64,000 nucleotides of DNA from Steromphala cineraria (Eukaryota > Mollusca > Gastropoda > Trochida > Trochidae), in assembly GCA_916613615.1 (NCBI GenBank), contig OU744731.1, forward strand, positions 56,612,289 to 56,676,288, read 5' to 3'. Each line of letters begins with the position of its first letter. Position 1 is the stretch's first letter. Positions 1 through 13,781 of the stretch are shown piece after piece. The notes under the pieces are model-generated. The model saw only the letters and a program-made list of their open reading frames with translations, was not told the DNA's origin and did no database searches. The translations under genes and the position numbers were made by a program.

Positions 1-1000
1 ATGAGATTATCGATTTGTATGTGGTATGTGATGAATGAGTAGGATGAGATGATCGATTTGTATGTGGTGTTTGTGATGAATGTGTAGGATGAGATGATCG
101 ATTTGTATGTGGTATGTGATGAATGAGTAGGATGAGATTATCGATTTGTATGTGGTATGTGATGAATGAGTAGGATTAGATGATCGATTTGTATGTGGTG
201 TTTGTGATGAATGTGTAGGATGAGATTATCGATTTGTATGTGGTGTGTGATGAATGAGTAGGGTGAGATGATCGATTTGTATGTGGTATGTGATGAATGT
301 GTAGGATGAGATGATCGATTTGTATGTGGTATGTGATGAATGTGTAGGATGAGATTATCGATTTGTATGTGGTATGTGATGAATGAGTAGGATGAGATGA
401 TCGATTTGTATGTGGTATGTGATAAATGTGTAGGATGAGATGATCGATTTGTATGTGGTGTTTGTGATGAATGTGTAGGGTGAGATGATCGATTTGTATG
501 TGGTATGTGATGAATGTGTAGGATGAGATTATCGATTTGTATGTGGTATGTGATGAATGAGTAGGATGAGATGATCGATTTGTATGTGGTGTTTGTGATG
601 AATGTGTAGGATGAGATGATCGATTTGTATGTGGTATGTGATGAATGAGTAGGATGAGATTATCGATTTGTATGTGGTATGTGATGAATGAGTAGGATTA
701 GATGATCGATTTGTATGTGGTGTTTGTGATGAATGTGTAGGATGAGATTATCGATTTGTATGTGGTGTGTGATGAATGAGTAGGGTGAGATGATCGATTT
801 GTATGTGGTATGTGATGAATGTGTAGGATGAGATGATCGATTTGTATGTGGTATGTGATGAATGTGTAGGATGAGATTATCGATTTGTATGTGGTATGTG
901 ATGAATGAGTAGGATGAGATGATCGATTTGTATGTGGTATGTGATAAATGTGTAGGATGAGATGATCGATTTGTATGTGGTGTTTGTGATGAATGTGTAG
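1..1000. repeat. Tandem 12-monomer higher-order unit (522 bp) in the satellite
   Basis: The order of monomer variants from position 3 is repeated from position 525, an offset of 522 bp (about twelve monomers, some 45 bp). The same succession occurs in both: TTATC type, GTGTTTGTG type, TGATC, TTATC, GATTAGATG, GTGTTTGTG, TTATC with GTGTGTGATG, AGGGTGAG, and later GATAAATG. The copies differ at few positions and lose register near 1000. Confidence 0.8.
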
Positions 1001-1329
1001 GATGAGATTATCGATTTGTATGTGGTATGTGATGAATGAGTAGGATGAGATGATCGATTTGTATGTGGTATGTGATAAATGTGTAGGATGAGATGATCGA
1101 TTTGTATGTGGTGTTTGTGATGAATGTGTAGGGTGAGATGATCGATTTGTATGTGGTGTTTGTGATGAATGTGTAGGGTGAGATGATCGATTTGTATGTG
1201 GTATGTGATGAATGTGTAGGATGAGATTATCGATTTGTATGTGGTATGTGATAAATGTGTAGGATGAGATGATCGATTTGTATGTGGTGTTTGTGATGAA
1301 TGTGTAGGGTGAGATGATCGATTTGTATG

Positions 1330-2460
1330 TGGTGTTTGTGATGAATGTGTAGGATGAGATGATCGATTTGTATGTGGTATGTGATGAATGTGGAGGGTGA
1401 GATGATTGATTTGTATGTGGTATGTGATGAATGTGTAGGATGAGATTATCGATTTGTATGTGGTGTGTGATGAATGTGTAGGATGAGATTATCGATTTGT
1501 ATGTGGTATGTGATGAATGAGTAGGATTAGATGATCGATTTGTATGTGGTATGTGATGAATGAGTAGGATGAGATGATCGATTTGTATGTGGTATGTGAT
1601 GAATGTGTAGGATGAGATTATCGATTTGTATGTGGTATGTGATGAATGAGTAGGATGAGATGATCGATTTGTATGTGGTATGTGTGATGAATGAGTAGGA
1701 TGAGATGATCGATTTGTATGTGGTGTTTGTGATGAATGTTTAGGATGAGATTATCGATTTGTATGTGGTGTATGTGATGAATGTGTAGGATGAGATGGTC
1801 GATTTGTATGTGGTATGTGATGAATGAGTAGGATGAGATGATCGATTTGTATGTGGTGTGTGTGATGAATGTGTAGGATGAGATGATCGATTTGTATGTG
1901 GTGTATGTGATGAATGTGTAGGATGAGATGATCGATTTGTATGTGGTGTATGTGATGAATGTGTAGGATGAGATGATCGATTTGTATGTGGTATGTGATG
2001 AATGTGTAGGATGAGATTATCGATTTGTATGTGGTATGTGATGAATGAGTAGGATGAGATGATCGATTTGTATGTGGTGTTTGTGATGAATGTGTAGGAT
2101 GAGATGATCGATTTGTATGTGGTATGTGATGAATGAGTAGGATGAGATGATCGATTTGTATGTGGTGTGTGATGAATGAGTAGGTTGAGATGATCGTTTT
2201 GTATGTGGTATGTGATGAATGTGTAGGATGAGATTATCGATTTGAATGTGGTATGTGATGAATGAGTAGGATTAGATGATCGATTTGTATGTGGTGTTTG
2301 TGATGAATGTGTAGGATGAGATTATCGATTTGTATGTGGTATGTGATGAATGAGTAGGATGAGATGATCGATTTGTATGTGGTGTGTGATGAATGAGTAG
2401 GGTGAGATGATCGATTTGTATGTGGTATGTGATGAATGTGTAGGATGAGATGATCGATTT
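1330..2460. repeat. Satellite block duplicated at about 6250-7380
   Basis: Rare markers occur in the same order in both blocks with a constant offset of 4,921 bp: the GATTAGATG monomer, the GTATGTGTGATG monomer, the GATGAATGTTTAGG monomer (1731 and 6652), then several GTGTATGTGATG monomers. A shorter version of the first part also occurs at about 4570-4790. This shows block-wise amplification within the array. Confidence 0.75.
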
Positions 2461-5429
2461 GTATGTGGTATGTGATGAATGTGTAGGATGAGATGATCGA
2501 TTTGTATGTGGTATGTGATGAATGAGTAGGATGAGATGATCGATTTGTATGTGGTGTTTGTGATGAATGAGTAGGATGAGATGATCGATTTGTATGTGGT
2601 ATGTGATGAATGAGTAGGATGAGATGATTGATTTGTATGTGGTATGTGATGAATGTGTAGGATGAGATGATTGATTTGTATGTGGTATGTGATGCATGTG
2701 TAGGATGAGATTACCGATTTGTATGTGGTATGTGATGAATGTGTAGGATGAGATGATCGATTTGTATGTGGTATGTGATGAATGGGTAGGGTGAGATGAT
2801 CGATTTGTATGTGGTGTTTGTGATGAATGAGTAGGATGAGATGATCGATTTGTATGTGGTATGTGATGAATGTGTAGGATGAGATGATTGATTTGTATGT
2901 GGTATGTGATGCATGTGTAGGATGAGATTATCGATTTGTATGTGGTATGTGATGAATGTGTAGGATGAGATGATCGATTTGTATGTGGTATGTGATGAAT
3001 GGGTATGGTGAGATGATCGATTTGTATGTGGTGTTTGTGATGAATGTGTAGGATGAGATGATCGATTTGTATGTGGTATGTGATGAATGTGTAGGGTGAG
3101 ATGATTGATTTGTATGTGGTATGTGATGAATGTGTAGGATGAGATGATCGATTTGTATGTGGTGTGTGTGTGATGAATGAGTAGGGTGAGATGATCGATT
3201 TGTATGTGGTATGTGATGAATGAGTAGGATGAGATGATCGATTTGTATGTGGTATGTGATGAATGAGTAGGGTGAGATGATCGATTTGTATGTGGTATGT
3301 GATGAATGAGTAGGATGAGATGATCGATTTGTATGTGGTATGTGATGAATGTGTAGGATGAGATGATCGATTTGTATGTGGTATGTGATGAATGAGTAGG
3401 ATGAAATTATCGATTTGTATGTGGTATGTGATGAATGTGTAGGATGAGATGATCGATTTGTATGTGGTATGTGATGAATGAGTAGGATGAGATGATCGAT
3501 TTGTATGTGGTGTTTGTGATGAATGTGTAGGATGAGATGATCGATTTGTATGTGGTATGTGATGAATGAGTAGGATGAGATGATCGATTTGTATGTGGTA
3601 TGTGATGAATGAGTAGGATGAGATGATCGATTTGTATGTAGTATGTGATGAATGTGTAGGATGAGATGATCGATTTGTATGTGGTATGTGATGAATGTGT
3701 AGGATGAGATTATCGATTTGTATGTGGTATGTGATGAATGAGTAGGATGAGATTATCGATTTGTCTGTGGTGTTTGTGATGAATGTGTAGGATGAGATTA
3801 TCGATTTGTATGTGGTATGTGATGAATGAGTAGGATGAGATGATCGATTTGTATGTGGTGTGTGTGATGAATGTGTAGGATGAGATTATCGATTTGTATG
3901 TGGTATGTGATGAATGAGTAGGATGAGATGATCGATTTGTATGTGGTATGTGATGAATGAGTAGGGTGAGATGATTGATTTGTATGTGGTATGTGATGAA
4001 TGTGTAGGATGAGATTTTCGATTTGTATGTGGTATGTGATGAATGAGTAGGATGAGATGATCGATTTGTATGTGGTATGTGATGAATGTGTAGGATGAGA
4101 TTATCGATTTGTATGTGGTATGTGATGAATGAGTAGGATGAGATGATCGATTTGTATGTGGTGTTTGTGATGAATGTGTAGGATGAGATTATCGATTTGT
4201 ATGTGGTATGTGATGAATGAGTAAGATGAGATGATCGATTTGTATGTGGTGTGTGTGATGAATGAGTAGGGTGAGATGATCGATTTGTATGTGGTATGTG
4301 ATGAATGAGTAGGATGAGATGATCGATTTGTATGTGGTGTTTGTGATGAATGTGTAGGATGAGATTATCGATTTGTATGTGGTATGTGATGAATGAGTAG
4401 GATGAGATGATCGATTTGTATGTGGTGTGTGTGATGAATGTGTAGGATGAGATTATCGATTTGTATGTGGTATGTGATGAATGTGTAGGATGAGATGATC
4501 GATTTGTATGTGGTGTTTGTGATGAATGTGTAGGATGAGATGATCGATTTGTATGTGGTGTTTGTGATGAATGTGTAGGATGAGATGATCGATTTGTATG
4601 TGGTATGTGATGAATGTGTAGGGTGAGATGATTGATTTGTATGTGGTATGTGATGAATGTGTAGGATGAGATTATCGATTTGTATGTGGTGTGTGATGAA
4701 TGTGTAGGATGAGATTATCGATTTGTATGTGGTATGTGATGAAAGAGTAGGATTAGATGATCGATTTGTATGTGGTATGTGATGAATGAGTAGGATGAGA
4801 TGATCGATTTGTATGTGGTGTGTGTGATGAATGTGTAGGATGAGATTATCGATTTGTATGTGGTATGTGATGAATGTGTAGGATGAGATGATCGATTTGT
4901 ATGTGGTGTTTGTGATGAATGTGTAGGATGAGATGATCGATTTGTATGTGGTGTTTGTGATGAATGTTTAGGATGAGATGATCGATTTGTATGTGGTGTA
5001 TGTGATGAATGTGTAGGATGAGATGATCGATTTGTATGTGGTATGTGATGAATGAGTAGGATGAGATGATCGATTTGTATGTGGTATGTGATGAATGAGT
5101 AGGATGAGATGATCGATTTGTATGTGGTATGTGATGAATGTGTAGGATGAGATGATCGATTTGTATGTGGTATGTGATGAATGTGTAGGATGAGATGATC
5201 GATTTGTATGTGGTATGTGATGAATGAGTAGGGTGAGATGATCGATTTGTATGTGGTGTTTGTGATAAATGTGTAGGATGAGATGATCGATTTGTATGTG
5301 GTATGTGATGAATGAGTAGGATGAGATGATCGATTTGTATGTGGTATGTGATGAATGTGTAGGATGAGATTATCGATTTGTATGTGGTATGTGATGAATG
5401 TGTAGGATGAGATGATCGATTTGTATGTG

Positions 5430-5890
5430 GTATGTGATGAATGTGTAGGATGAGATGATCGATTTGTATGTGGTATGTGATGAATGTGTAGGGTGAGATG
5501 ATTGATTTGTATGTGGTATGTGATGAATGTGTAGGATGAGATGATCGATTTGTATGTGGTGTGTGTGTGATGAATGAGTAGGGTGAGATGATCGATTTGT
5601 ATGTGGTATGTGATGAATGAGTAGGATGAGATTATCGATTTGTATGTGGTATGTGATGAATGTGTAGGATGAGATGATCGATTTGTATGTGGTATGTGAT
5701 GAATGAGTAGGATGAGATTATCGATTTGTATGTGGTATGTGATGAATGAGTAGGATGAGATTATCGATTTGTATGTGGTTTGTGATGAATGTGTAGGATG
5801 AGATGATCGATTTGTATGTGGTATGTGATGAATGAGTAGGATGAGATGATCGATTTGTATGTGGTATGTGATGAATGTGTAGGATGAGAT
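5430..5890. repeat. Satellite block duplicated at about 7650-8105
   Basis: The 47-bp monomer at 5551 and the single GTGGTTTGTGATG monomer near 5776 recur together at 7768 and 7993, an offset of 2,217 bp, with the same neighbouring monomer types. Confidence 0.7.
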
Positions 5891-8800
5891 TATCGATTTG
5901 TATGTGGTATGTGATGAATGTGTAGGGTGAGATGATTGATTTGTATGTGGTATGTGATGAATGTGTAGGATGAGATGATCGATTTGTATGTGGTATGTGA
6001 TGAATGAGTAGGATGAGATGATCGATTTGTATGTGGTATGTGATGAATGTGTAGGATGAGATGATCGATTTGTATGTGGTGTTTGTGATGAATGTGTAGG
6101 ATGAGATGATCGATTTGTATGTGGTATGTGATGAATGCGTAGGGTGAGATGATTGATTTGTATGTGGTATGTGATGCATGTGTAGGATGAGATTATCGAT
6201 TTGTATGTGGTATGTGATGAATGAGTAGGATGAGATGATCGATTTGTATGTGGTATGTGATGAATGTGTAGGATGAGATGATCGATTTGTATGTGGTGTT
6301 TGTGATGAATGTGTAGGATGAGATGATCGATTTGTATGTGGTATGTGATGAATGTGTAGGATGAGATTATCGATTTGTATGTGGTGTGTGATGAATGTGT
6401 AGGATGAGATTATCGATTTGTATGTGGTATGTGATGAATGAGTAGGATTAGATGATCGATTTGTATGTGGTATGTGATGAATAAGTAGGATGAGATGATC
6501 GATTTGTATGTGGTATGTGATGAATGTGTAGGATGAGATTATCGATTTGTATGTGGTATGTGATGAATGAGTAGGATGAGATGATCGATTTGTATGTGGT
6601 ATGTGTGATGAATGAGTAGGATGAGATGATCGATTTGTATGTGGTGTTTGTGATGAATGTTTAGGATGAGATTATCGATTTGTATGTGGTGTATGTGATG
6701 AATGTGTAGGATGAGATGATCGATTTGTATGTGGTATGTGATGAATGAGTAGGATGAGATGATCGATTTGTATGTGGTATGTGATGAATGAGTAGGATGA
6801 GATGATCGATTTGTATGTGGTGTATGTGATGAATGTGTAGGATGAGATGATCGATTTGTATGTGGTGTATGTGATGAATGTGTAGGATGAGATGATCGAT
6901 TTGTATGTGGTATGTGATGAATGTGTAGGATGAGATTATCGATTTGTATGTGGTATGTGATGAATGAGTAGGATGAGATGATCGATTTGTATGTGGTGTT
7001 TGTGATGAATGTGTAGGATGAGATGATCGATTTGTATGTGGTATGTGATGAATGAGTAGGATGAGATGATCGATTTGTATGTGGTATGTGATTAATGAGT
7101 AGGATGAGATGATCGATTTGTATGTGGTATGTGATGAATGTGTAGGATGAGATTATCGATTTGTATGTGGTATGTGATGAATGAGTAGGATTAGATGATC
7201 GATTTGTATGTGGTGTTTGTGATGAATGTGTAGGATGAGATTATCGATTTGTATGTGGTATGTGATGAATGAGTAGGATGAGATGATCGATTTGTATGTG
7301 GTGTGTGATGAATGAGTAGGGTGAGATGATCGATTTGTATGTGGTATCAGATGAATGTGTAGGATGAGATGATCGATTTGTATGTGGTATGTGATGAATG
7401 TGTAGGATGAGATTATCGATTTGTATGTGGTATGTGATGAATGAGTAGGATGAGATGATCGATTTGTATGTGGTATGTGATGAATGAGTAGGATGAGATG
7501 ATCGATTTGTATGTGGTATGTGATGAATGTGTAGGATGAGATGATCGATTTGTATGTGGTATGTGATGAATGAGTAGGGTGAGATGATCGATTTGTATGT
7601 GGTATGTGATGAATGAGTAGGGTGAGATGATCGATTTGTATGTGGTGTTTGTGATGAATGTGTAGGATGAGATGATCGATTTGTATGTGGTATGTGATGA
7701 ATGTGTAGGGTGAGATGATTGATTTGTATGTGGTATGTGATGAATGTGTAGGATGAGATGATCGATTTGTATGTGGTGTGTGTGTGATGAATGAGTAGGG
7801 TGAGATGATCGATTTGTATGTGGTATGTGATGAATGAGTAGGATGAGATGATCGATTTGTATGTGGTATGTGATGAATGTGTAGGATGAGATGATCGATT
7901 TGTATGTGGTATGTGATGAATGAGTAGGATGAGATTATCGATTTGTATGTGGTATGTGATGAATGAGTAGGATGAGATTATCGATTTGTATGTGGTTTGT
8001 GATGAATGTGTAGGATGAGATGATCGATTTGTATGTGGTATGTGATGAATGAGTAGGATGAGATGATCGATTTGTATGTGGTATGTGATGAATGAGTAGG
8101 ATGAGATGATCGATTTGTATGTGGTATGTGATGAATGTGTAGGGTGAGATGATTGATTTGTATGTGGTATGTGATGAATGAGTAGGATGAGATGATCGAT
8201 TTGTATGTGGTATGTGATGAATGAGTAGGATGAGATGATCGATTTGTATGTGGTATGTGATGAATGTGTAGGATGAGATGATCGATTTGTATGTGGTATG
8301 TGATGAATGAGTAGGATGAGATTATCGATTTGTATGTGGTGTTTGTGATGAATGTGTAGGATGAGATTATCGATTTGTATGTGGTATGTGATGAATGAGT
8401 AGGATGAGATGATCGATTTGTATGTGGTGTGTGTGATGAATGTGTAGGATGAGATTATCGATTTGTATGTGGTATGTGATGAATGAGTAGGATGAGATGA
8501 TCGATTTGTATGTGGTATGTGATGAATGAGTAGGATGAGATTATCGATTTGTATGTGGTGTTTGTGATGAATGTGTAGGATGAGATTATCGATTTGTATG
8601 TGGTATGTGATGAATGAGTAGGATGAGATGATCGATTTGTATGTGGTATGTGATGAATGTGTAGGATGAGATGATCGATTTGTATGTGGTGTTTGTGATG
8701 AATGTGTAGGATGAGATTATCGATTTGTATGTGGTATGTGATGAATGAGTAGGATGAGATGATCGATTTGTATGTGGTGTTTGTGATGAATGTGTAGGAT

Positions 8801-11665
8801 GAGATGATCGATTTGTATGTGGTGTGTGTGATGAATGAGTAGGATGAGATGATCGATTTGTATGTGGTGTGTGATGAATGAGTAGGGTGAGATGATCGAT
8901 TTGTATGTGGTATGTGATGAATGTGTAGGATGAGATGATCGATTTGTATGTGGTATGTGATGAATGAGTAGGGTGAGATGATCGATTTGTATGTGGTGTG
9001 TGATGTAAGTAGGGTGAGATGATCGATTTGTATGTGGTATGTGATGAATGAGTAGGATGAGATGATCGATTTGTATGTGGTATGTGATGAATGTGTAGGA
9101 TGAGATGATCGATTTGTATGTGGTATGTGATGAATGTGTAGGATGAGATTATCGATTTGTATGTGGTATGTGATGAATGTGTAGGGTGAGATGATCGATT
9201 TGTATGTGGTATGTGATGAATGTGTAGGGTGAGATGATTGATTTGTATGTGGTATGTGATGAATGTGTAGGATGAGATTATCGATTTGTATGTGGTGTGT
9301 GATTAATGAGTAGGATGAGATGATCGATTTGTATGTGGTATGTGATGAATGTGTAGGATGAGATGATCGATTTGTATGTGGTGTGTGATTAATGAGTAGG
9401 ATGAGATGATCGATTTGTATGTGGTATGTGATGAATGTGTAGGATGAGATTATCGATTTGTATGTGGTATGTGATGAATGTGTAGGATGAGATGATCGAT
9501 TTGTATGTGGTATGTGATGAATGTGTAGGATGAGATGATCGATTTGTATGTGGTATGTGATGAATGTGTAGGATGAGATTATCGATTTGTATGTGGTGTA
9601 TGTGATGAATGTGTAGGATGAGATGATCGATTTGTATGTGGTATGTGATGAATGAGTAGGATGAGATGATCGATTTGTATGTGGTGTGTGATGAATGTGT
9701 AGGATGAGATGATCGATTTGTATGTGGTATGTGATGAATGAGTAGGATGAGATGATCGATTTGTATGTGGTATGTGATGAATGAGTAGGATGAGATTATC
9801 GATTTGTATGTGGTATGTGATGAATGAGTAGGATGAGATGATCGATTTGTATGTGGTGTGTGATAAATGTGTAGGGTGAGATGATTGATTTGTATGTGGT
9901 GTATGTGATGAATGAGTAGGGTGAGATGATTGATTTGTATGTGGTGTGTGATAAATGTGTAGGATGAGATGATCGATTTGTATGTGGTATGTGATGAATG
10001 AGTAGGATGAGATGATCGATTTGTATGTGGTATGTGATGAATGAGTAGGATGAGATTATCGATTTGTATGTGGTATGTGATGAATGAGTAGGATGAGATG
10101 ATCGATTTGTATGTGGTGTGTGATAAATGTGTAGGGTGAGATGATTGATTTGTATGTGGTGTGTGATAAATGTGTAGGGTGAGATGATCGATTTGTATGT
10201 GGTATGTGATGAATGTGTAGGATGAGATGATCGATTTGTATGTGGTATGTGATGAATGAGTAGGATGAGATGATCGATTTGTATGTGGTATGTGATGAAT
10301 GTGTAGGATGAGATGATCGATTTGTATGTGGTGTGTGATAAATGTGTAGGGTGAGATGATTGATATGTATGTGGTGTGTGATGAATGTGTAGGGTGAGAT
10401 GATCGATTTGTATGTGGTATGTGATGAATGTGTAGGATGAGATTATCGATTTGTATGTGGTGTTTGTGATGAATGTGTAGGATGAGATGATCGATTTGTA
10501 TGTGGTATGTGATGAATGAGTAGGATGAGATGATCGATTTGTATGTGGTGTGTGTGTGATGAATGAGTAGGGTGAGATGATCGATTTGTATGTGGTATGT
10601 GATGAATGAGTAGGATGAGATTATCGATTTGTATGTGGTATGTGATGAATGTGTAGGATGAGATGATCGATTTGTATGTGGTATGTGATGAATGAGTAGG
10701 ATGAGATGATCGATTTGTATGTGGTATGTGATGAATGTGTAGGATGAGATGATCGATTTGTATGTGGTATGTGATGAATGTGTAGGATGAGATTATCGAT
10801 TTGTATGTGGTATGTGATGAATGAGTAGGATGAGATGATCGATTTGTATGTGGTATGTGATGAATGAGTAGGATGAGATGATCGATTTGTATGTGGTATT
10901 TGTGATGAATGTGTAGGATGAGATTATCGATTTGTATGTGGTATGTGATGAATGAGTAGGATGAGATGATCGATTTGTATGTGGTGTGTGTGATGAATGT
11001 GTAGGATGAGATTATCGATTTGTATGTGGTATGTGATGAATGAGTAGGATGAGATGATCGATTTGTATGTGGTGTTTGTGATGAATGTGTAGGATGAGAT
11101 TATCGATTTGTATGTGGTATGTGATGAATGAGTAGGATGAGATGATCGATTTGTATGTGGTGTTTGTGATGAATGTGTAGGATGAGATTATCGATTTGTA
11201 TGTGGTATGTGATGAATGTGTAGGATGAGATGATCGATTTGTATGTGGTGTGTGATGAATGAGTAGGGTGAGATGATTGATTTGTATGTGGTGTGTGATG
11301 AATGTGTAGGATGAGATTATCGATTTGTATGTGGTGTTTGTGATGAATGTGTAGGATGAGATTATCGATTTGTATGTGGTATGTGATGAATGTGTAGGAT
11401 GAGATTATCGATTTGTATGTGGTATGTGATGAATGTGTAGGATGAGATGATCGATTTGTATGTGGTATGTGATGAATGAGTAGGATGAGATGATCGATTT
11501 GTATGTGGTGTATGTGATGAATGAGTAGGGTGAGATGATTGATTTGTATGTGGTGTTTGTGATGAATGTGTAGGATGAGATTATCGATTTGTATGTGGTG
11601 TTTGTGATGAATGTGTAGGATGAGATTATCGATTTGTATGTTGTGTTTGTGATGAATGTGTAAGG

Positions 11666-12245
11666 TGAGATGTTTGTTCGAATGTTGTATGTGGTGAGGA
11701 TAAGGTGTATGGAGTGACATGAGTGTCTTTCGTATGGAGGATCATATTGATAATTGAGTATGAATCGTTGGTATGGGGAGACACGACTGGCATTTGTATG
11801 GAGTGACTTGAGAGGTATGTTCGTATTGTACAATAGTTTATAATGGTGTGTGATTGTTTTAGTGCTGTATTGTTTGTTTTGTCACTTTCTAGGGATATCA
11901 AATATATGTGTACCATATGTTGGTGTCTTGTAGGCCTGTAAAGGCCCGGAGTATGTAATGCTCATGACACATTTATAAAACTACTTTTATTATTTTTATT
12001 ACTATTATTAATAATATACATCACTGGTGTAAAGTATGCTTGGATGAACGCAAAGACTTCCAGTCTGCATAAGAAAGTCTACATATCTCCCGCGTCCTGC
12101 TTGAATGATTTATTGCCCCCTTTACCTTATCCCATAAAAGCTATACTTTTAAATTAAAACCGACAGACAGACTGTTAGTTAAAGCCTCACCTCAACTTAT
12201 AAAACTTTACCCACTCTTGAAAGGGTTCATGAGAGACGGACATTA
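11666..12245. other. Satellite edge and unique AT-rich DNA
   Basis: Decayed GT-rich sequence with partial resemblance to the satellite (GTATGTGGTGAGGATAAG, GTATGGAGTGAC twice) fades out by about 11,830. Ordinary AT-rich sequence follows. I see no gene. Confidence 0.5.
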
Positions 12246-12608
12246 TTAAAGGGGCAGTAGCACGTTTTTAGGGGCAATATAAGGTGTTGTCAGGAAAAGT
12301 AAAATTAATGGTTCCAATTGAAAGACATTGTATTCAAACTAAATGGAGCAGTAATGATTCAAATGTATAACGTTAAGTTTAGCCATGCGATTCCTTTTTC
12401 TTACACAAAATGAATTTAAGGTGTTCACACAAAATGGCCGCCAATGGATTTTATGTGGATCTTCATACTGTGTCCTCTGACAATGGATGATTGGCTTGTG
12501 TAATGAGCTTTTTGACACTGCCAAAATAATACATCTGGCATTAACTTACAATTATCAGTGAAAAATTTTAAATATAAAATTATCAAAAAACGTGCATTGC
12601 CCCTTTCA
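12246..12608 (+). mobile_element. MITE family A, copy 1 (full length)
   Basis: About 360 bp with terminal inverted repeats. The left end is TTAAAGGGGCAGTAGCACG, and the right end is its imperfect reverse complement (ACGTGCATTGCCCCTTTCAA). Internal landmarks shared by all copies are GGTTCCAATTGAAAGACA, a TTAGCCATGCGATTCCTTTT segment, AAAATGGCCGCCAATGGA, and TTTTTGACACTG before the right end. There is no coding capacity, so it is a non-autonomous DNA transposon. A TTAA lies at the end and may be the target site, but the superfamily is undetermined. Confidence 0.85.
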
Positions 12609-13781
12609 AACACATAGTAAGAGCAAAATTATTGTTTGAAATAAAACTTATCATTATTATACTTATAAGAATTTATAGAGCTTAAATAAGATATATTTAA
12701 ATTTGTTCAATTCCCATGCACGTTTCCTAACTTATATTTATTTTAGAACATAATTGTTGATAAATCTCGGTATAGCAAATACTACCTTCCAATTTTAATT
12801 AATCAGAACAGTTTCACGAGTACACATATGAGAAAACATTTTTAAAAACTTGTTCTATAAGCAATGGCTGGAGAATACATCTTTTAAATACAGCGGTTAA
12901 ATTCTATTTAAATGTATGTATCTCGTTTAAATGTCAATCTCCAAACCATGTCAATTAATTTTGTTTAATGTCAAATTACCTACTTAAAAGATTAAGGAAT
13001 AAATCTCGTAAACATTGTAGATCCAATTATTCCCCCCAGTTATTTCTATTAGAATCAAACGAAATATTCCTTGAATTTTAGGACTTTTCACTGACTATTA
13101 AAGTTTCTGTTTAAACTTTGATCTATGAGGACTCACTCATGCAAAACTGTACCTAGATTAAGTACTTACCAGACAAAACATTTGGTTCGTAGCTGACAGG
13201 ATGAAAGCTCGTCCTTCAAATGTTTTCCTTAAAGCCGACATGCATTTCCTTATGAGCTCTTAAATTAAAATAATTTATGAGAAGAAGTTGGAAATTTGGC
13301 ATATTTGACATAAGGGGGGAAACTCAGTGCGGAACTAAACCACCTCTGGCTTCGGTAATGCTGACCATGTCAAAGATACATGTCTATGACGTATTTTAAC
13401 CTACCTCAACTCGGTAAGATATCCTGAGCAACATCATCCTGTTACTTCAGCGTATATGTCTCCGCTAATTCTACAACCTATCCCCCGATATCCTCCTATA
13501 GTCTTCTATAACCATTTTAAAACGTTAAATGGCTATAGAAGTTTTGATGAAAAGGTTTTGTTTGATGCATACTATAACGAGAAGCCTGTCAATATTTTCA
13601 CAATAGGCCTTGTAGGAAAGAGAAATATTTTTTAAAAAATCTTATATTCAGTCTCGTAAGCGTCTATTAATACAGCTCATGGGGCGAAGTCACCTAGCTC
13701 TGTTGAACCCAACAAGCGAAATATCACTCACATAAAACAATTGTCTCTTACATAGCATGCAAAAAAATGGTCGAGTGACAC

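Larger units (their letters stand above)
1..11665. repeat. Satellite DNA array, 43-bp monomer (about 265 copies), truncated by the window's left edge
   Basis: The region is an uninterrupted head-to-tail array. The basic monomer is 43 bp and contains GATCGATTTGTATGTGG followed by TATGTGATGAATG and a TAGGATGAGAT segment. Variants of 45 bp (GTGTTTGTGATG or GTGTGTGTGATG in place of GTATGTGATG) and 47 bp (GTGTGTGTGTGATG, near 3160, 5560, 7780 and 10545) are interspersed. The plus strand has almost no C; usually the only one per monomer is in the TCGA core. Single-base types recur: GAGATTATC versus GAGATGATC, AGGGTGAG versus AGGATGAG, GAGTAG versus GTGTAG, GATTAATG and GATAAATG. Blocks of monomers with the same order of types recur, so it is a higher-order array. 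Monomers degrade after about 11640. Open frames on the minus strand exist only because the repeat lacks stops in some frames; they are not genes. Confidence 0.98.

Noticed and set aside
1..11665. A CRISPR-like array
   Set aside because: There are no unique spacers between repeats; monomers are directly adjacent. The context is eukaryotic.
2272..11916. Several minus-strand open frames of 67-206 codons rich in His, Ser, Thr, Tyr and Ile
   Set aside because: They lie inside or at the edge of the 43-bp satellite. Three monomers make 129 bp, so the repeat is read in all three frames and yields a periodic peptide. There is no start context, composition or boundary consistent with a gene.
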